Source of the DNA: Mermis nigrescens
Lineage: Eukaryota > Nematoda > Enoplea > Mermithida > Mermithidae
Length of the DNA: 64,000 bases
Direction of reading: 5' to 3'
Assembly (NCBI GenBank): GCA_036768485.1
Contig: JAVLUZ010000154.1
Coordinates: 44,143,458-44,207,457, forward strand
Numbering within the stretch: position 1 is the first letter of the stretch; the number at the start of each line of letters is the position of its first letter. Under the pieces are notes generated by a model. It saw only the letters and a program-made list of their open reading frames with translations, made no database searches and was not told the DNA's origin. Below are positions 1 through 12,229 of the stretch, piece by piece. The position numbers and the translations under genes are program-made.

Positions 1-640
1 ACGCGTTCTGTATAATTTTTAGCTGTTCGTAATCAGAACGTTTAAGACAAGTGTGGAAAGACAAATTTGCATTAAACAAATTCCTGCTAGATTCGATTTT
101 CCTTGTCTTACTAGAAAACTCATTATGCTTGCCGCCTTGAGAATCCTGGACCCTGTTTCTATATGTTCAGCCTTAAGCCTGACGTAAATCATCACATGGC
201 AAATGTAGGCAGCAATCAATCTTGCTGTTGTATGTTCAAGCATTGACGTTATGTTTTAGCCTGGCTTAAGCCTAACACGTTGGGACTCTGCTTATGCCAG
301 GCTTTAAAGTGATCATGCATCCTTAAATGCTGAATTCAGGTTTAGACTTGGCTTAACCCTAAACATATTGAAACCGGATCTTATTTGTTTGTGTAATTCT
401 ATGTGTGAAATTCTTCATTCCAGCTATGATTTTTTATTATTACTTCCTATATGACTTTCAAAACTGAAATGTAAAAGAACATTGTATCTAAAGGAAGGGG
501 CGATATGAACAAAAAGATGTGTCACATAATGAAACCATGTTAATACTCCCAATCTGACTTTTCAAACTGAAATATGTGAAAGAACATTGCGTCTAAAATT
601 AGGTGGCAAAATGAACAGAAAGATACGTCACACCAGCAAA
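1..640. other. Gene-free left edge
   Basis: I see no supported gene here. Between about 160 and 370 the words CTTAAGCC and GGCTTAA recur on both strands, suggesting an old short-unit repeat. From about 480 to 640 a phrase containing 'gaacattg..tctaaa' followed by 'atgaaca.aaagat' occurs twice, about 110 bp apart. Confidence 0.35.
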
Positions 641-649
641 GATAGATGC

Positions 650-840
650 TCCAATTAAACAAAAAAGACGAACATACTTGGGATTACGGATTATCAGGGA
701 CGTAAAAGGAGGGACTAGGAAGGGGCTATCCCTGCAGGCCTTAAGTCGTAAAGACTGTTAAAAATCAGATTTTCTCTAAGCAACGCGAAAAATCAAAGTA
801 CATTCTGCGGCCTACAGATAAAAATAAATTATTGAATCAA
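650..840 (+). repeat. Dispersed repeat A, copy 1
   Basis: This stretch reads 'acttgggattacggattatc', then 'ggactaggaa', 'ttctctaagcaa' and 'cattctgcggcc'. The same ordered phrases, diverged, occur at about 14960-15140 and 30480-30640 in the same orientation. It has no coding potential. All three copies sit beside copies of the 2-kb arm repeat, so repeat A may be an end of the same element. Confidence 0.6.
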
Positions 841-884
841 AAAACGACTGAAAGTAGCAACGTAGCTATGCAGTAGCAATAGGA

Positions 885-2865
885 AAGGAAATGGAGAAAA
901 TAAGTCAGCAAACACGTATGGTAACATGCCACAATAATGACAGCAGTTCAAGAACGCAGACAACAATATTGATTTGATCATCAGCATTTTCCTTTCAAAC
1001 AAGACAACCTTTCCTTATTTGAAGAGATCAAATGTTTTCTGCATAAGCGCTACGCAATGACTGGGTGTAAAGAACGCTTACACTCAGATTCGTAATCCAA
1101 AACTTCACACGAGACATTTTGCAAAAAATTATGCTTTTGTAAGGCTCAGAAACTAAGGTTAAATTTCAGTGTAAACTTTACGCAACTACTGGGTGTAGAA
1201 AAGACTTACAGTCAGATTCGTAATCCCGACCTTACGCAAGATATTTTGGAAAAATTTACGTCTTGCAATGCTCTGAAAATAAAAATAAATATGTAGTGTA
1301 AACTTTACACATTATCAATAAATGAATAGTGCGAACTTTACACATCTACCGGGTACAGAGAAACTCACAGTCAAATTCGTAATTCTGACATTATGTAGAA
1401 CATTTTGAAAAAAATTTAGCTTCTGCAAGGATCTAGAACTAAAATTAATTTGCAGTGTAAATTTTATACAACCACCGAATGTAAAGAACTTTTTAGTCAG
1501 ACCAGTAATTCTGATATTACGATCAACACTTATGAAAAAATCAAGTCTTCACAATGGCCCGAAGACAAATAAATATCAGATGTAAACCACTCTACACCAC
1601 TGTTAAGTATTACAAAAAGCGCGTCACTGGCGTATTTTTAGAATTAAGGTCATATCCAGACTCATAACAGCAGAATGTTTGACAGAAAAAGATAAGAGAT
1701 AAACACGTCTAGCACCCCTAATTTATGACTTAACTCCTCCCGTGAAAGCTAAATATTGATGCAAATAAACGCAAACTGCTGTGACGTGTACATACTTCCT
1801 ACAAAGTACATTATTTTAATTCTATTCAACTGGCGAAGAAAAAGGACAAAATTGTATTTCGCCATCATTAACCACATTGTACACATTGAAAATGCGAAGC
1901 TGAAACTCAACAATGATTGCGAAAAAATTTAGCATGGGCCAGTTTGTAGCCTTTAAATTGTTGTACGTTTGTGTGTCAAAAACTTCTACTCCTCAAAATA
2001 TTTGAGATATTAAACTATCCAAAAAAGGCAGAAAACGTGTTTGTTCGCCCAATGTTATACCTATGATTTCTAACTTTACACCTTCATAAGTAACTATAAT
2101 AAATTTATTTAAACGCGATTTGCTGCGACGTAGCCCTTAAAACGTGTTTTATTTTTATTTTGTTCAATTTGTCCTGATTTATGACAGCAAGAGTTGGTGG
2201 AGATATCTTATACAAAACCTATTTCTCACGCCATCCATTAGGGTGTTAAGTTTAAATAAATAAATCTAAATCGAGATTGAACATAAAAATTTTTTCTGGC
2301 AAGCAGGAAGTAGCCTTACGCATTAATACATTTCTATTAGAAAAAATTCCTTTGGACTTATAAGCGGAATTGTTGGCAGACATCAAGAATACAAAAAATG
2401 CAACCAAAATCTGATTTTACAACAGCAAATTTTTACAACACTCTTTACACACCCCCTCAAGAACTAATGCGAAATTTGAGAAACAAAAAAATTTTTCATG
2501 TGGAGAATTTTGTCCTCTACAATTCTCTAGCAATGAATTCAATAAGGCATTCACACTAATTTGTGTTCATGCTGGCTAGCAAAAATCGTCAAAGATTTGT
2601 GTATGTTATATGGTTAAGCCAAAACTTTACACGCTCATTACACACTCGCTATTTAGGGTAAACAGAAAGAAATCTGAAAAATCTTTTTTCTTTATCTATC
2701 TGTAGGAAAAATTGCACCTCCCATATGTGTCCTGTTATAGCTGTCAAAGAAAGGGGACATATGTTGCGGGTACCCAAGTAATAGGCACCTGCAAACACGC
2801 TACTTATGATCATAAAACCATTATAAACCATTGATATGCTTTATTTAGATACTTAATTAATCTAA
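885..2865 (-). repeat. Left arm of ~2-kb inverted repeat
   Basis: The sequence is a diverged reverse complement of about 28545-30430. For example 'cacgtatggtaacatgccac' near 915 mirrors the phrase near 30390, and the TTATCTATCT and GGTACC words near 2690-2775 mirror those near 28605-28670. The arm contains repeated 'TTACACTCA' and 'gtgtaaactttac' words. No coding region was recognised. The arms are about 27 kb apart, so they are either termini of one large element or two independent copies in opposite orientation. Confidence 0.6.
1055..1520. repeat. ~130-bp degenerate tandem repeat
   Basis: The phrase 'actgggtgtaaagaacgctt..actcagattcgtaat' recurs near 1059, 1190, 1347 and 1474, giving periods of roughly 127-157 bp. 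A 'ttttg.aaaaa.tta.gcttctg' block sits between the copies. The array lies within the left arm repeat and recurs inverted near 29930-30280. Confidence 0.6.
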
Positions 2866-3594
2866 ATATGATGCAAAAAGTAGCCATATGAATTAATTTG
2901 TGAGACCAAGCTGTTAAATATATAAAAGCAGCTAATTGGCGCCTACACTTCTCACTTTACATACTTACGAAGAAATTCTTTTCTATCAATGGACCTCTTT
3001 GTGAACTATTAAGATGTAGGCTCTAAAAGGAACAGATTCGTTCTTAAGATACAGCTTACATTTTTATACCATATGTATCTCCAAAGCTAGGTGAAAAGAT
3101 AATTGAAACATAATGTAAAGAAAAGGTCTACACTAATAAGTCTAGGAATTTCATTCACAAAGATTGACATAAACTATCCTGCTGACGTTGCACAATGAAG
3201 GACATAGTTGTTATAGAAATCAAAAAATTACGCAAGTTTAGGTAAAAACCTACTGAAAGAACAAGCGTAAGATGACTAGATGCAGAGACCGAATTTTGGA
3301 TTTTGCATTGTTAATGTTCGTAGGTTATCTCGTTTACTTATTTTCCCACTTTGTCTGAAAAAAATTCGAATGCGTTTGTAGTTCTGGAAGATCCTCACGT
3401 GTATATATAGGAAGTTGGGCCGCCTGTTTCGTTCCTGATTAAAAGTATCCAATTGATAAGATATTTTTTGTTACTACTTACAATATGCGTCATACACTCT
3501 ACCTTGCAAACTGTTTTTTAATTGCATACTAGCAAGAGGAGGCGCTCCGGTACCCCTTTTGCTAGGTCGATCTTGTTTGCCATTGGGTCGCTTC

Positions 3595-3864
3595 CACACA
3601 TGGGCGTGGGTAGGTTTGGGGGTATGCACCCACCCCTAGAAGTTGAAATACCCTCCCCCAGAAATCAAAATACTCCCCCCAGAATTCAAATTTTGAAAAT
3701 TTTTTTTAGCTTTTCTAGCAATTTTTTGATGCCATTGGATAGTGCTTGATTAGAAACGTCGAAGAATGGTGTTTGTTTCGTCATACGACCACTTTTAAGA
3801 CCATTTTTTGACCTTTGAAAATTTTTCACCCCTTCCCCCAGAATTTTGGCGCTGCCCACCTATG
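3595..3864 (+). mobile_element. MITE family M1 (type copy)
   Basis: This ~270-bp unit begins CACACATGGGCGTGGG and ends GCGCTGCCCACCTATGG. Its middle is conserved: 'ccccagaattcaa', 'ttttttgatgcca.tggatagtgc', 'gaaacgtcgaa.aatggtgt', 'accattttttgacctttgaaaat'. The ends are imperfect inverted repeats (CAYAtGGGCGTGGG against CATAGGTGGGCAGC). More than ten related copies occur in both orientations across the window and are listed separately where bounded. No protein is encoded, so it is a non-autonomous element of unknown superfamily. Confidence 0.7.
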
Positions 3865-4344
3865 GTCGCTTCGCTCCCTATAAGCAAAAAAGATAGATAT
3901 AACTGATGACTAAGATATACTTTGAATCACCATGCTCACCAATATTTAAAATTTTAGCTCAGCACTAGCGTTGTTCAGGTCCCGAAAAATGGATGTAGTC
4001 ATGGTCCCAGTCTGACTCTCCTTTTGAAAGACTAAGCCTTAGTCAGACTTAAGGCAATATCTCAAAAGACTAAGTCTTTGAGTCCCAGATATAGTCTCAG
4101 AATACTTTTTAATGCATTAACTAAGCAACACAATAATGCAGAGGAAATGTATTTCCTTTTTCAAATTTAATCACTTTTCTTTTAAAATTTTTAAGTGACT
4201 ATTCTATGTACGCTGTATCATATATTTTGCAGTAGCAAAAGTAAAGGTTGAAAAATAGTGGTGAAGGAAACGGAAATGATGAATAAAATTCAAAAACGGA
4301 AATGTGAACGTTCTAAATCCCCTGGTTTTAGAAGTATTGCACAT

Positions 4345-4880
4345 CAATTTGGTCACTCCCCGTTTACAGTGGAATTTCTCTTAAGGGTACTTTAGGGTCC
4401 ATAAACGGGGTATCTCATTTTTACATGCTACGCTACTCTGTTTTTTGTCATATATTTCTCCACCCTGCAGGTGGTTATAAGTGCTAGAAGCTGAGTTTCC
4501 CTAGTAGAGCTTGTCAGAATGAAACCCCTAGCTCCGTTTCTGACAAAATTTCTTCCATTTAATGTAAGTTTTAGGGCCCTGAAACGAGTTACCGCCATTA
4601 TTACATGTTATACTGCACGCCGTTTCCTTTTAGGGTTTTCCACTCTAGGGTGATGCACAGTGCTGGAGCAGGGGTTTTTAAGTAGAGTCCGTCAGGATGA
4701 ATACCATATCCTGTTTTAGGCCAAATTCTCTTTTCACAAAAGGGTAGTTTTTAAGCGTGGGAACTGGATACCCCATTATTACATTGTACACTACAACCCA
4801 TTTCTGTCGCAAATACTCTACCATAGGATAGTTCAAAGTGGCGGAAATGGGGTAAGGGTATTCATTCTAACAGATATTAC
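4345..4880. repeat. Diverged ~180-bp satellite, locus 1
   Basis: Three diverged units carry the order 'tttagggtc.ataaacggggtatc', 'catttttacat', 'ctccaccctgcagg', 'agtgctagaag' and 'gtcagaatgaa'. This matches the well-preserved array at 20.1-21.2 kb. Similarity fades into unassignable sequence after about 5100. Confidence 0.55.
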
Positions 4881-6080
4881 TTGAGAAATGTTGGTTCTCA
4901 CTTAAATCCACTCCCAACAGAAACTTGAATATACCATAACATGCAATAATGTGATATCTTGTTTCTGGATCCTAAAACTGCCCTTGAAAAATTTGGCTGC
5001 AAACCAGCCGACACTCTGAATTACCTCTTGCCCTACCCCTTCCCACCATCGACTAGAACGGGGTGTAGCATGATAGGTGTCTACCGAGTACACCGTTCCC
5101 AACCCCTAATTTCTTCAATCACTAGAATGAATTTGCTGCTTTTATTTGCTTCACTTTGCATTGCACGCTCGTCGTTTAGAGAGAACATTCGTAAGTTGAT
5201 ATTTTGGCTTTTTGCGAGCTTACCTTCATTGATTGGTCATGTTTTCAATGGAATTCCATTATTTATTGTTAACTCGTTTTTAGCTCTTTTGGTACCAACT
5301 CTTAGGTTTTAACGAGTCAATTCGGAATCGGTAGTCTAAAAATACCAAGAGCAAAATCCGGGGAGTAACATTCAAGCTGGCCTTCTGCCTATACGCAAGA
5401 TGGATAGTTTTTTTGGGCTACTGTATTTCAAAAAACCAATCCGTGAATTTACTTTAAATTCTAGAGTAAGGTCCATAAGGACATTACAGATAATACTTGG
5501 AATTTAATTCAAATTCAATCGCTACGACTTGAGATATTTAGCAAAATGCGGTTTTAAAAAGCGTCTTTCTCATGGGTTTCGGCTAGTTTGCACTGCACTG
5601 TAAAGCGGTTTGCATTCTTGGATAAATTATTGAAACTTGGCCTCATTGATGTAAAAATTTTGGCCTATGGCAAGTACCCAAGCCTCCAGAACCGTCAGAA
5701 CTTCATGGAATAACCCGTCGTTTCCGAGTTTGAGCCACTCGATCGGGCCAATTTAATCATAAAATCGAAATTATAGAGTGCGGGTACCCCTTGACCCAAA
5801 ATTTGAAGAGCATTTCATGAAAATGTGAAAACTTTATTGCCACAGACATACAGACACGCAGACAAATTCCAAATTAATATTTTAGATTTAGTATTAGTTT
5901 TCAGTCTCAGTTTCATCAGATATGGATGTGGTCATTATTTGCTTCTGCATTTGGTTAATTTTGGTTTCCGGTTTACCTGATGCTAATTTTGACATTGACG
6001 TTGGAAAATCAGATAATCATCTGCGCTGTAAGTGCATACATAATAGATTTTCAAATCTACATATTTGTGCATTTCTGTAC
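4880..6080. other. Intergenic sequence, nothing firm
   Basis: Both strands have short open frames over 4900-5310, but they overlap each other and the fading satellite, show no domain and have no clear splice context. The phrase 'cagacatacagacacgcagaca' near 5843 resembles the ends of some insect repeats. I make no call. Confidence 0.25.
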
Positions 6081-6081
6081 C

Positions 6082-6244
6082 TACAGTCTGTTTCAAATAA
6101 CTTCGTGCATGAATTCTAAGAATTTTCAACGACAGTAAGCAGAGGTTTACGATAATTATATATAAGATAGATTGCTTAATCGCAATCTGTCAGCTTATTG
6201 TCGGATATATGTAGCTTGACTGAAGTTGTGTGAAACAGACTATA
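6082..6244. mobile_element. TA-flanked MITE family M2, copy 1
   Basis: The element starts TACAGTCTGTTTCAAATAAC and ends GTGTGAAACAGACTATA, so it has terminal inverted repeats of about 15 bp flanked by TA. It is 163 bp and non-coding. Related copies are at 11695-11910 and 60189-60307. The TA duplication suggests a Tc1/mariner-type mobiliser, which is inference. Confidence 0.7.
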
Positions 6245-6249
6245 ATACG

Positions 6250-7400
6250 TGAGCAATATATTGGAAATATTGTATGGGAGTGCAGATTTTCGCGCTAAAG
6301 TTCATAGGACTCCGTAATCCAGTGAGCCCATAACGAAAGTCTTATAATTTCATCGTTTGTAGCCTTTCTGCACGATCTGCAAATTAATTGATGAGAAATG
6401 CTTAATAAATGTTTTTGCCACAAACACCGACTTTTGTGCATTTTTCTGCCCATAATTATTTTTGGACTACCTCAAAATTTCAAGGCTGCCCGTATGACTA
6501 GCACGTTTAGATCCAGACTCATTTTCGTCTATAACGATAACAACAAAAAATGTTGCTCGTTCTATCCTACACATTTCTTTGCATCCTTTTTTATTGATGT
6601 AGATTGAACCCTTTCTCAATCACGAATTTTCAGTTGGTAAGAGAGTAGACTAAAATTCTCTCCCAAAATCAAATCTCAAAACCCAATGTGATTGTGCAGA
6701 GGGCTAAAAACGAGGAAATTATGGAAGATTCACAATGAGCTAACTTTACTTCGGTGTCCTCTGAACTTCTACTCCCTGATTATTTTATCATGTTTTTTTA
6801 TTTGGGAGACTTTCGATTTGTCTAAAGTAATTTTACCTTCTGCGTCATAAGCCTAACTGTGCTTCCTATAATGCTGTTCTATATGGCAAAATAAAATATT
6901 CTCCGATTAGCACCAGTAAAGCGAGGTGTTCAAAAAGTTATTACAAAAATTGTTTTCATGCACTGATTTGCACAGATTAAAAAGATGTAGGCGAATTAAA
7001 ACGATCAGGGATTTATCTCAGATTAGGATGTAAGCTAATTATAATTTGTTCTCTCAAAAAATGAAAGGAAAAGATGATTCAATAAAGGCGACCGATGATT
7101 TTTCTTAACAAGAGATACATTATTTAAAAAATTGTAGATTATGAATTATAAATTATTATAAATAACTTATCTATGCTTCACGACTTAGTCAGGTCTTAAC
7201 TCATCATACAACAGTCATATCAAAGGTAAGTAGAAATAGGAATCTAGGAAATGTAAAGTAAAAAAAGGTAACCCTCCTCACCGTGGTACTTAGCTTTTTC
7301 TCTGGAGCACAATGTTAGCACGAGATGTAAGTTTTATGAGGTTCAGGTGCATAATAATTTATGATTTCAGATTTAAAATTTGGAGCACATTAGGTTTCGA
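6250..7400. other. Intergenic sequence, no gene recognised
   Basis: The stretch is AT-rich with only short overlapping frames. I see no repeat family or splice-flanked open frame that I can support. Confidence 0.3.
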
Positions 7401-7401
7401 G

Positions 7402-7657
7402 CCTAGGTGGGCGGCACCAAAATTCTGGGGGAGTGCCAGATTTTTTAAAGTTTAAAAATGGCCTTAAAAATGTGGTATAGCTAAAAGACACCATTTTTCA
7501 ATGTTGCTCATCGAGCAATATCAATTGGCATCAAGAAATTGCGAAAAATCCAAAGAAGTTTCAAAGATTGAATTCTGGGGGTATTTGCTTTCGGGAGGGG
7601 GGGTATTTCTAGTTTCTCGAGCGGTGTAAACCGCCCAAACCTCACGTTCAGGTGTGG
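7402..7657 (-). mobile_element. MITE M1 copy
   Basis: It starts CCTAGGTGGGCGGCACC and ends near 'caggtgtgg'. The interior 'caattggcatcaagaaattgcgaaaaatc' block is the reverse complement of the family middle. The reverse-strand frame across it is a shadow. Confidence 0.65.
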
Positions 7658-8171
7658 TTTCGAGATTTGATATTGGGAAAGAATTGAAGTTTCACTCTTA
7701 TTGAAATAAAATTCAGAAAGAGTAAAATCTACATAGGTACTCAATCTATTTATGTAAAGAAATCTACTATGTTTGATGCAGCAATTGCGGATTGCAGATG
7801 CAAGAAACAAAAGTCGACAGAATTTTTATGTGAGATTTATGACCTCATATGAGTCTAAAAAATTGTTTAAATAGATTAATATTTTTAAAATTAGTCTCTA
7901 GAACATAGTTGTATTTAGTGTTGGCAAAGTTAGTAAAATACGATAGAGTTAGGCTTAGGGTTCATCCCATTCCAAAAAAGTGAATAGGGTTAGATTTAAC
8001 TCTAACCCTATTCCTTAAAAAGGGGTTAACCCGTTTTAAAGGGTTGTTTATATGATGAACAAAGCACGCTTTTTGGCACTCGAAAAATTTGATTCAAAAT
8101 AGACTGGACTTTTAAATTGTGCATCCTTATTGAAGTTGCTTTAAAGACAAAGCCCCTTTCCAAATCAGCAA

Positions 8172-8174
<3 letters not shown>

Positions 8175-8256
<82 letters not shown>
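8175..8256. repeat. (TA)n microsatellite
   Basis: This is an uninterrupted TA dinucleotide run of about 41 units inside the hAT-like element. Open frames of alternating Ile-Tyr through it on both strands are artefacts. Confidence 0.95.
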
Positions 8257-8258
<2 letters not shown>

Positions 8259-8551
8259 CATGGTTAGTATTCAGACATTGCTGTGTACCTATGCACTCGT
8301 ACATGCTATCATACTTAGGATGTAATTAAAAACCTCGGAAATGCCAATGTAGTACGTTTAAGCAATTCAAAATAGTACAAGAATAAGACGATAAGACGAT
8401 GACAATATAACAATAGGACAATTTATCGCAAATTCGACTTGAAAAACACTTCCAATTCCAGAGTTTTATCATTAAGATTATGTCGGCTTTTATCCAATAT
8501 GACACTCGCTTGACTGAAAATGCGTTCAGCCGGAGCGATCAATAAGACGAC

Positions 8552-8737
8552 CAGGGTGCCAAGTGCTCTTGTCAAAAAACCCCATTTTCGGTCACAAAAA
8601 AACTCAAAATATGGCTTTAAAACCCCCTACACAATGGTCAAGCATAGGCGCAAAAAAAACCCCAATCGCTTCAAGGTGCCCCCAATGCCCCCAAAAAACT
8701 CCTAAATTGGGGAAAAACTCCTAACTCGGCAACACTG
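8552..8737. mobile_element. Nested small hAT-like MITE
   Basis: It begins CAGGGTGCCAAGTGCTC and ends ACTCGGCAACACTG, giving imperfect CAGTGTTGCC-type inverted ends typical of hAT. The flanks AAGACGAC (8544-8551) and GAGACAAC (8738-8745) match at 6 of 8 positions and look like a decayed 8-bp duplication. It is 186 bp, non-coding, and contains runs of CCCC and AAAAAAC. Confidence 0.7.
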
Positions 8738-9474
8738 GAGACAACGACAACGGGAATTATTTACTTGAAAAAACAGTAATAAAAACTGTAAGTTATAACT
8801 GCACGAATGAATAACTTACTCACCCTTTTTTAACCCTTTCTCGGTTGGAAATTCAAAGAGTTAGGTCAACCCCGATGGTCACTAACTCAGCCAAAATAGG
8901 GTTAACTCTATTGAAAAAGTGATGGGTTAACCCTATTTTGGGTTGAGTTAGAGTTAACTCTGCCAACACTAGTTGTATTCTTGATTTGTTAATTTTATTT
9001 ATATATCAATCTATGAAATAACTTCTCTGCCACATATATACAATGCGTGGCTATCTATTTCCGACGTCTGAGAATCCGAAAGCCTCAAATCTAAGAGACT
9101 GTACTTCAAAAAATCAGAAAGGAACTTGAAACTAATTTTTGTTGTTGCTCTGTACCATCAGACACCTCCAAAATCTGGTTTGCTGCCCACGAATTGTCGG
9201 AGCAAATTATAATCTCTGTTGAGAAGCTAATTGCCTGCTTTCTCTTACTAATATTGCAGAGTTATACATAAAGCATGCAAACAATTTATCGTGAACACAT
9301 GTATGAATAGGGATCAGAGATTACGGATCAAAAGGTACAAAAATATATTGAGGACAGAGTTAAACAAAAATCGCACACATTGGCAAGTGGCTGGGCTACT
9401 TAGCCAAATATACATAGCAACCAGGTTTTGGAAAGTTAAAATCTAGAATTCGTTGTTGTGAAACTCCCCTTATG

Positions 9475-9615
9475 TCGTTTACTGAGACGTGCTATGTTAC
9501 AGATATAAGACAACCTAAAGCAACACAAACGCTTTGTCACAAACACTGTGATTGCCCGAGATGTTATAGGTGCTTAGATAGCAGTTGCAGATTTGCATAT
9601 TTCGCATGCACAAAA
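9475..9615 (+). CDS. Possible cysteine-rich exon, function unknown
   Basis: The open frame from the Met at 9472 contains CHKHCDCPRCYRC followed by two further Cys (..SSCRFAYFACTKG), seven Cys within 13 codons plus flanking ones. At 9615 the frame reaches AAAAG|GTAAGT, a near-perfect donor. A possible acceptor 'gttacag' lies at about 9498, which would shorten the exon to the Cys-rich part. No partner exon was found, and I do not recognise the family. The Cys spacing could suit metal binding or disulphides, but this is a weak call. Confidence 0.25.
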
Positions 9616-9699
9616 GGTAAGTTAATATCAAAGAGTATTAGCATCTTTAAATGTCTTATGAATTCTGCAACAATGTTGCTAGCGGTTCGTTGCTAGTCC

Positions 9700-11250
9700 A
9701 CAAAAATGTAAAGGATAAAAATAGAAATTTCTCCAACTTTTGCTGATAGAATAGCTATCACGTTTCTTGCGAATGTTTGTATTTTTAAGATTATCACTTA
9801 TAAATAATTTGGTAGAGTCTAAAAGTGCAATTACTACCGACATTCGGATCTCAGATAGAAATCAACGTTACTCCAAAGTTTTCTTAATGGCAGGAAAGGC
9901 TCGGATATTTTTTTAAATCTGAAAAGCATTCCCGCAGCACTTACGCCTCTGCTTAAGAATAACAGTCAAGGTTGCACATGAACGTTGGGTCAAGAATCAC
10001 ACAGAAGTGAAAATACTCTCTAGAATAAAATTAGAATAGAAAAAATAAAATAAAAACAATTTGAACAATACTTGATTAAGAATCAATTAAATACAAAATA
10101 GAAATGTATTCACTTCTTAAGATATTCCGAAAACCTCTTCAAAATTGAATTAAACTATTGCAAATGCTTTTTCCGTGATTTCGGATTAACTAAACCTCAC
10201 TTAAATAAATTATTACTGCCTATGATTTATAATAGGCTCCTGTGAATGAGTGCCTTTAAAGTGTATGGGCACACCGAAAAAAGTTTTTGACATGTGATGA
10301 CTGTAATTTGCGTTTTCTGCCTCTTCAGCTTGTCCACCTTAGCAGTCGGAATGCTGTATTGTCAAAAGGCGGAGGATTTATGGAGATATTTTTATTGATA
10401 AATTACAAACATACGCACATAAATATCAATCATTTATGTTCTTATGTTCTTCAGATTCGGATTTTTAAAGGCGCACATTGTAAATAAATAATAAACATAA
10501 CACACGTTGTGTGGGGTCTGAAACCCTATTGGATTTCGTTCCTTGTGGGTTTCTGATATTTAATAATCAAACAAAAATCAATTTCTTAAAGACTAAAGAT
10601 TTTCAAAAATTTTATTTGTTACAATTTAATTTATTTTAAATTGTCATAAACGCTAGTTGATGAGCAAATCGACTGCTTCATTTTTTCTTACTTAATGATA
10701 ATTGGTGCAAAACGCTGGTTATTTCTGGCTTTATTTGTAACTGCTCACGAACGTTTTGACAGTGCAACGATCTTCGTGGGCCAATAGTGCACTTTTTCTT
10801 TCTTCGCAGCGCATATTTTGTGATTCTTAGAAAAATTTATTTCGTAAAAATAATTTGAACACTTAAATTATCTAACATTTTAGCGAATATTCTAATGAGA
10901 TTTATGTTTTGCATTATCCGCTTCGGTCAAACTTTTCTACTTAAAATCGCACATTACTATGGAAGCAAGAGCAATCGTAATAGCTATGTTTGGTCGTCCT
11001 TTAAGCCTCATTTATTTTTTTCTGGCAATTTTTGTCAGATTTTAGTTATGAATCCCATGCCAAAATTGCCTTTTTCTAACATTAAAAGTTTTTTAATAGT
11101 TTGGGGTTGCACAGTAAATTACTCCATTATAATCACTATTATGCAGCAAGAAAGCGTCTTGAGAAATAAATTAGGATTAAAGCGCCAGCTAGTCATGAGC
11201 ATAGATGCACAGCATGGCTAATGCGGGAAGGTTAACGGTCTTACGGTGCT
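9700..11250. other. Intergenic sequence, no gene recognised
   Basis: The AT content is high and the open frames at 10287 and 10895 lack recognisable domains. Nothing here could be supported as a gene or a bounded repeat. Confidence 0.3.
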
Positions 11251-11254
11251 CACT

Positions 11255-11620
11255 AGAATTTGAGCTTTTTCGAGCCAAAATGAGCTCAAAAACTGGTATA
11301 AGCGCTAAAACAGCGTTAGAACTACGTTATTACACTTTCACACATTGGGCGGGTGGGAAAGGGAGGTTTGGGGGAGGTATCTAGACCGTCAGAAATAAAT
11401 AATGGAAAACATTTCTTGGAAAATAGGGCAAAATGAAGGCCAAAAGTGGATGAAAATTGATATTTTCTTCAAAATTGCTCTAAATTGACCAGAAACTCTG
11501 TAATAACTTACATAGTTTAAGTGCTATTTAAGCGTTTACAGCACTTTTTGCGGTCATTTTGGTCAAAATAAACTCAATTCTCGATCCCAGTGCAGCTGAT
11601 CCCCCAGATCGACCATGTTG
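11255..11620 (+). repeat. Dispersed repeat C, copy 1
   Basis: It contains 'gagccaaaatgagctcaaaaac', 'cgctaaaacagcgttaaaactacgttattacac' and later 'aaatgaaggccaaaa'. The same order recurs at 63605-63830 in the same orientation. It includes short dyads such as GCTAAAACAGCGTT. It is non-coding and its ends are not defined. Confidence 0.6.
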
Positions 11621-11694
11621 TGCATCTATGGTAATGCCTACCTATTCTAAGGTTAATGAATGCGTTGTATTACAAATGGAAAATAATGAAAACA

Positions 11695-11910
11695 TATAGT
11701 CTGTTTCATTTAGCTTTGAGGTTTGAGTAAAAATTTCAAAGTGACTACAGAAGTGTTTCAAACTAATACGGTAAATATGATATTCTACAGTAGAGCGTGT
11801 CATAAAGAGACGGTATGTTATTGCTAAGCCGCATTCTAAACCACTTTTGTAGCCTGATTCTTGCGGGAAAATTTAAAAGAAAACCGCAAAGTTAAATGAA
11901 ACAGACTATA
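11695..11910. mobile_element. TA-flanked MITE family M2, copy 2
   Basis: This is the best-preserved copy. The left end TATAGTCTGTTTCATTTAGC and the right end, which reads as its reverse complement with one mismatch, extend about 24 bp. The element is 216 bp including the TA flanks and has no open frame of note. Confidence 0.85.
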
Positions 11911-12229
11911 GTTAGGTAGATGCTTCAATGTATTTCAATCGGAATTGACAGATTTAATTGTAATTAACTATAAAATAAATTGAAATAATAATGATTTCTC
12001 CATCTTCGGATTTATCTTTCACTAAAATCATCAAAATTTTGCTCCAAAATCATTAATTAGCTTTAATTTACTATCACACAAAAAAGCAGTAGACGGATAT
12101 GCCGCGCACCTTTTGCTTTAAAGGATTGCATCGCATGTGTCAAATTCGCTAATAATTGCAGCTTTTTGCCTTCATCCTTCCTACTAGCAAACTTTTTTAC
12201 ACTTAATACGGACAAGTTGAATTAAATAA

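Larger units (their letters stand above)
7916..8971. mobile_element. hAT-like non-autonomous element
   Basis: The ends are TAGTGTTGGCAAAGTTA at 7916 and its near reverse complement finishing ..TGCCAACACTA at 8971. They are flanked by a perfect 8-bp target duplication GTTGTATT (7908-7915 and 8972-8979), the length expected for hAT transposition. The interior has no transposase. It holds AGGGTTAAC-type words near both ends, an 82-bp (TA)n tract and a second nested element. Confidence 0.85.

Noticed and set aside
4902..5312. Opposing 66- and 117-codon frames
   Set aside because: They overlap diverged satellite, share no domain and are mirror shadows of each other.
9472..9615. Resemblance of the Cys-rich frame to lentiviral Tat
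   Set aside because: Only Cys density is shared. There is no basic domain after it and no other retroviral gene nearby.
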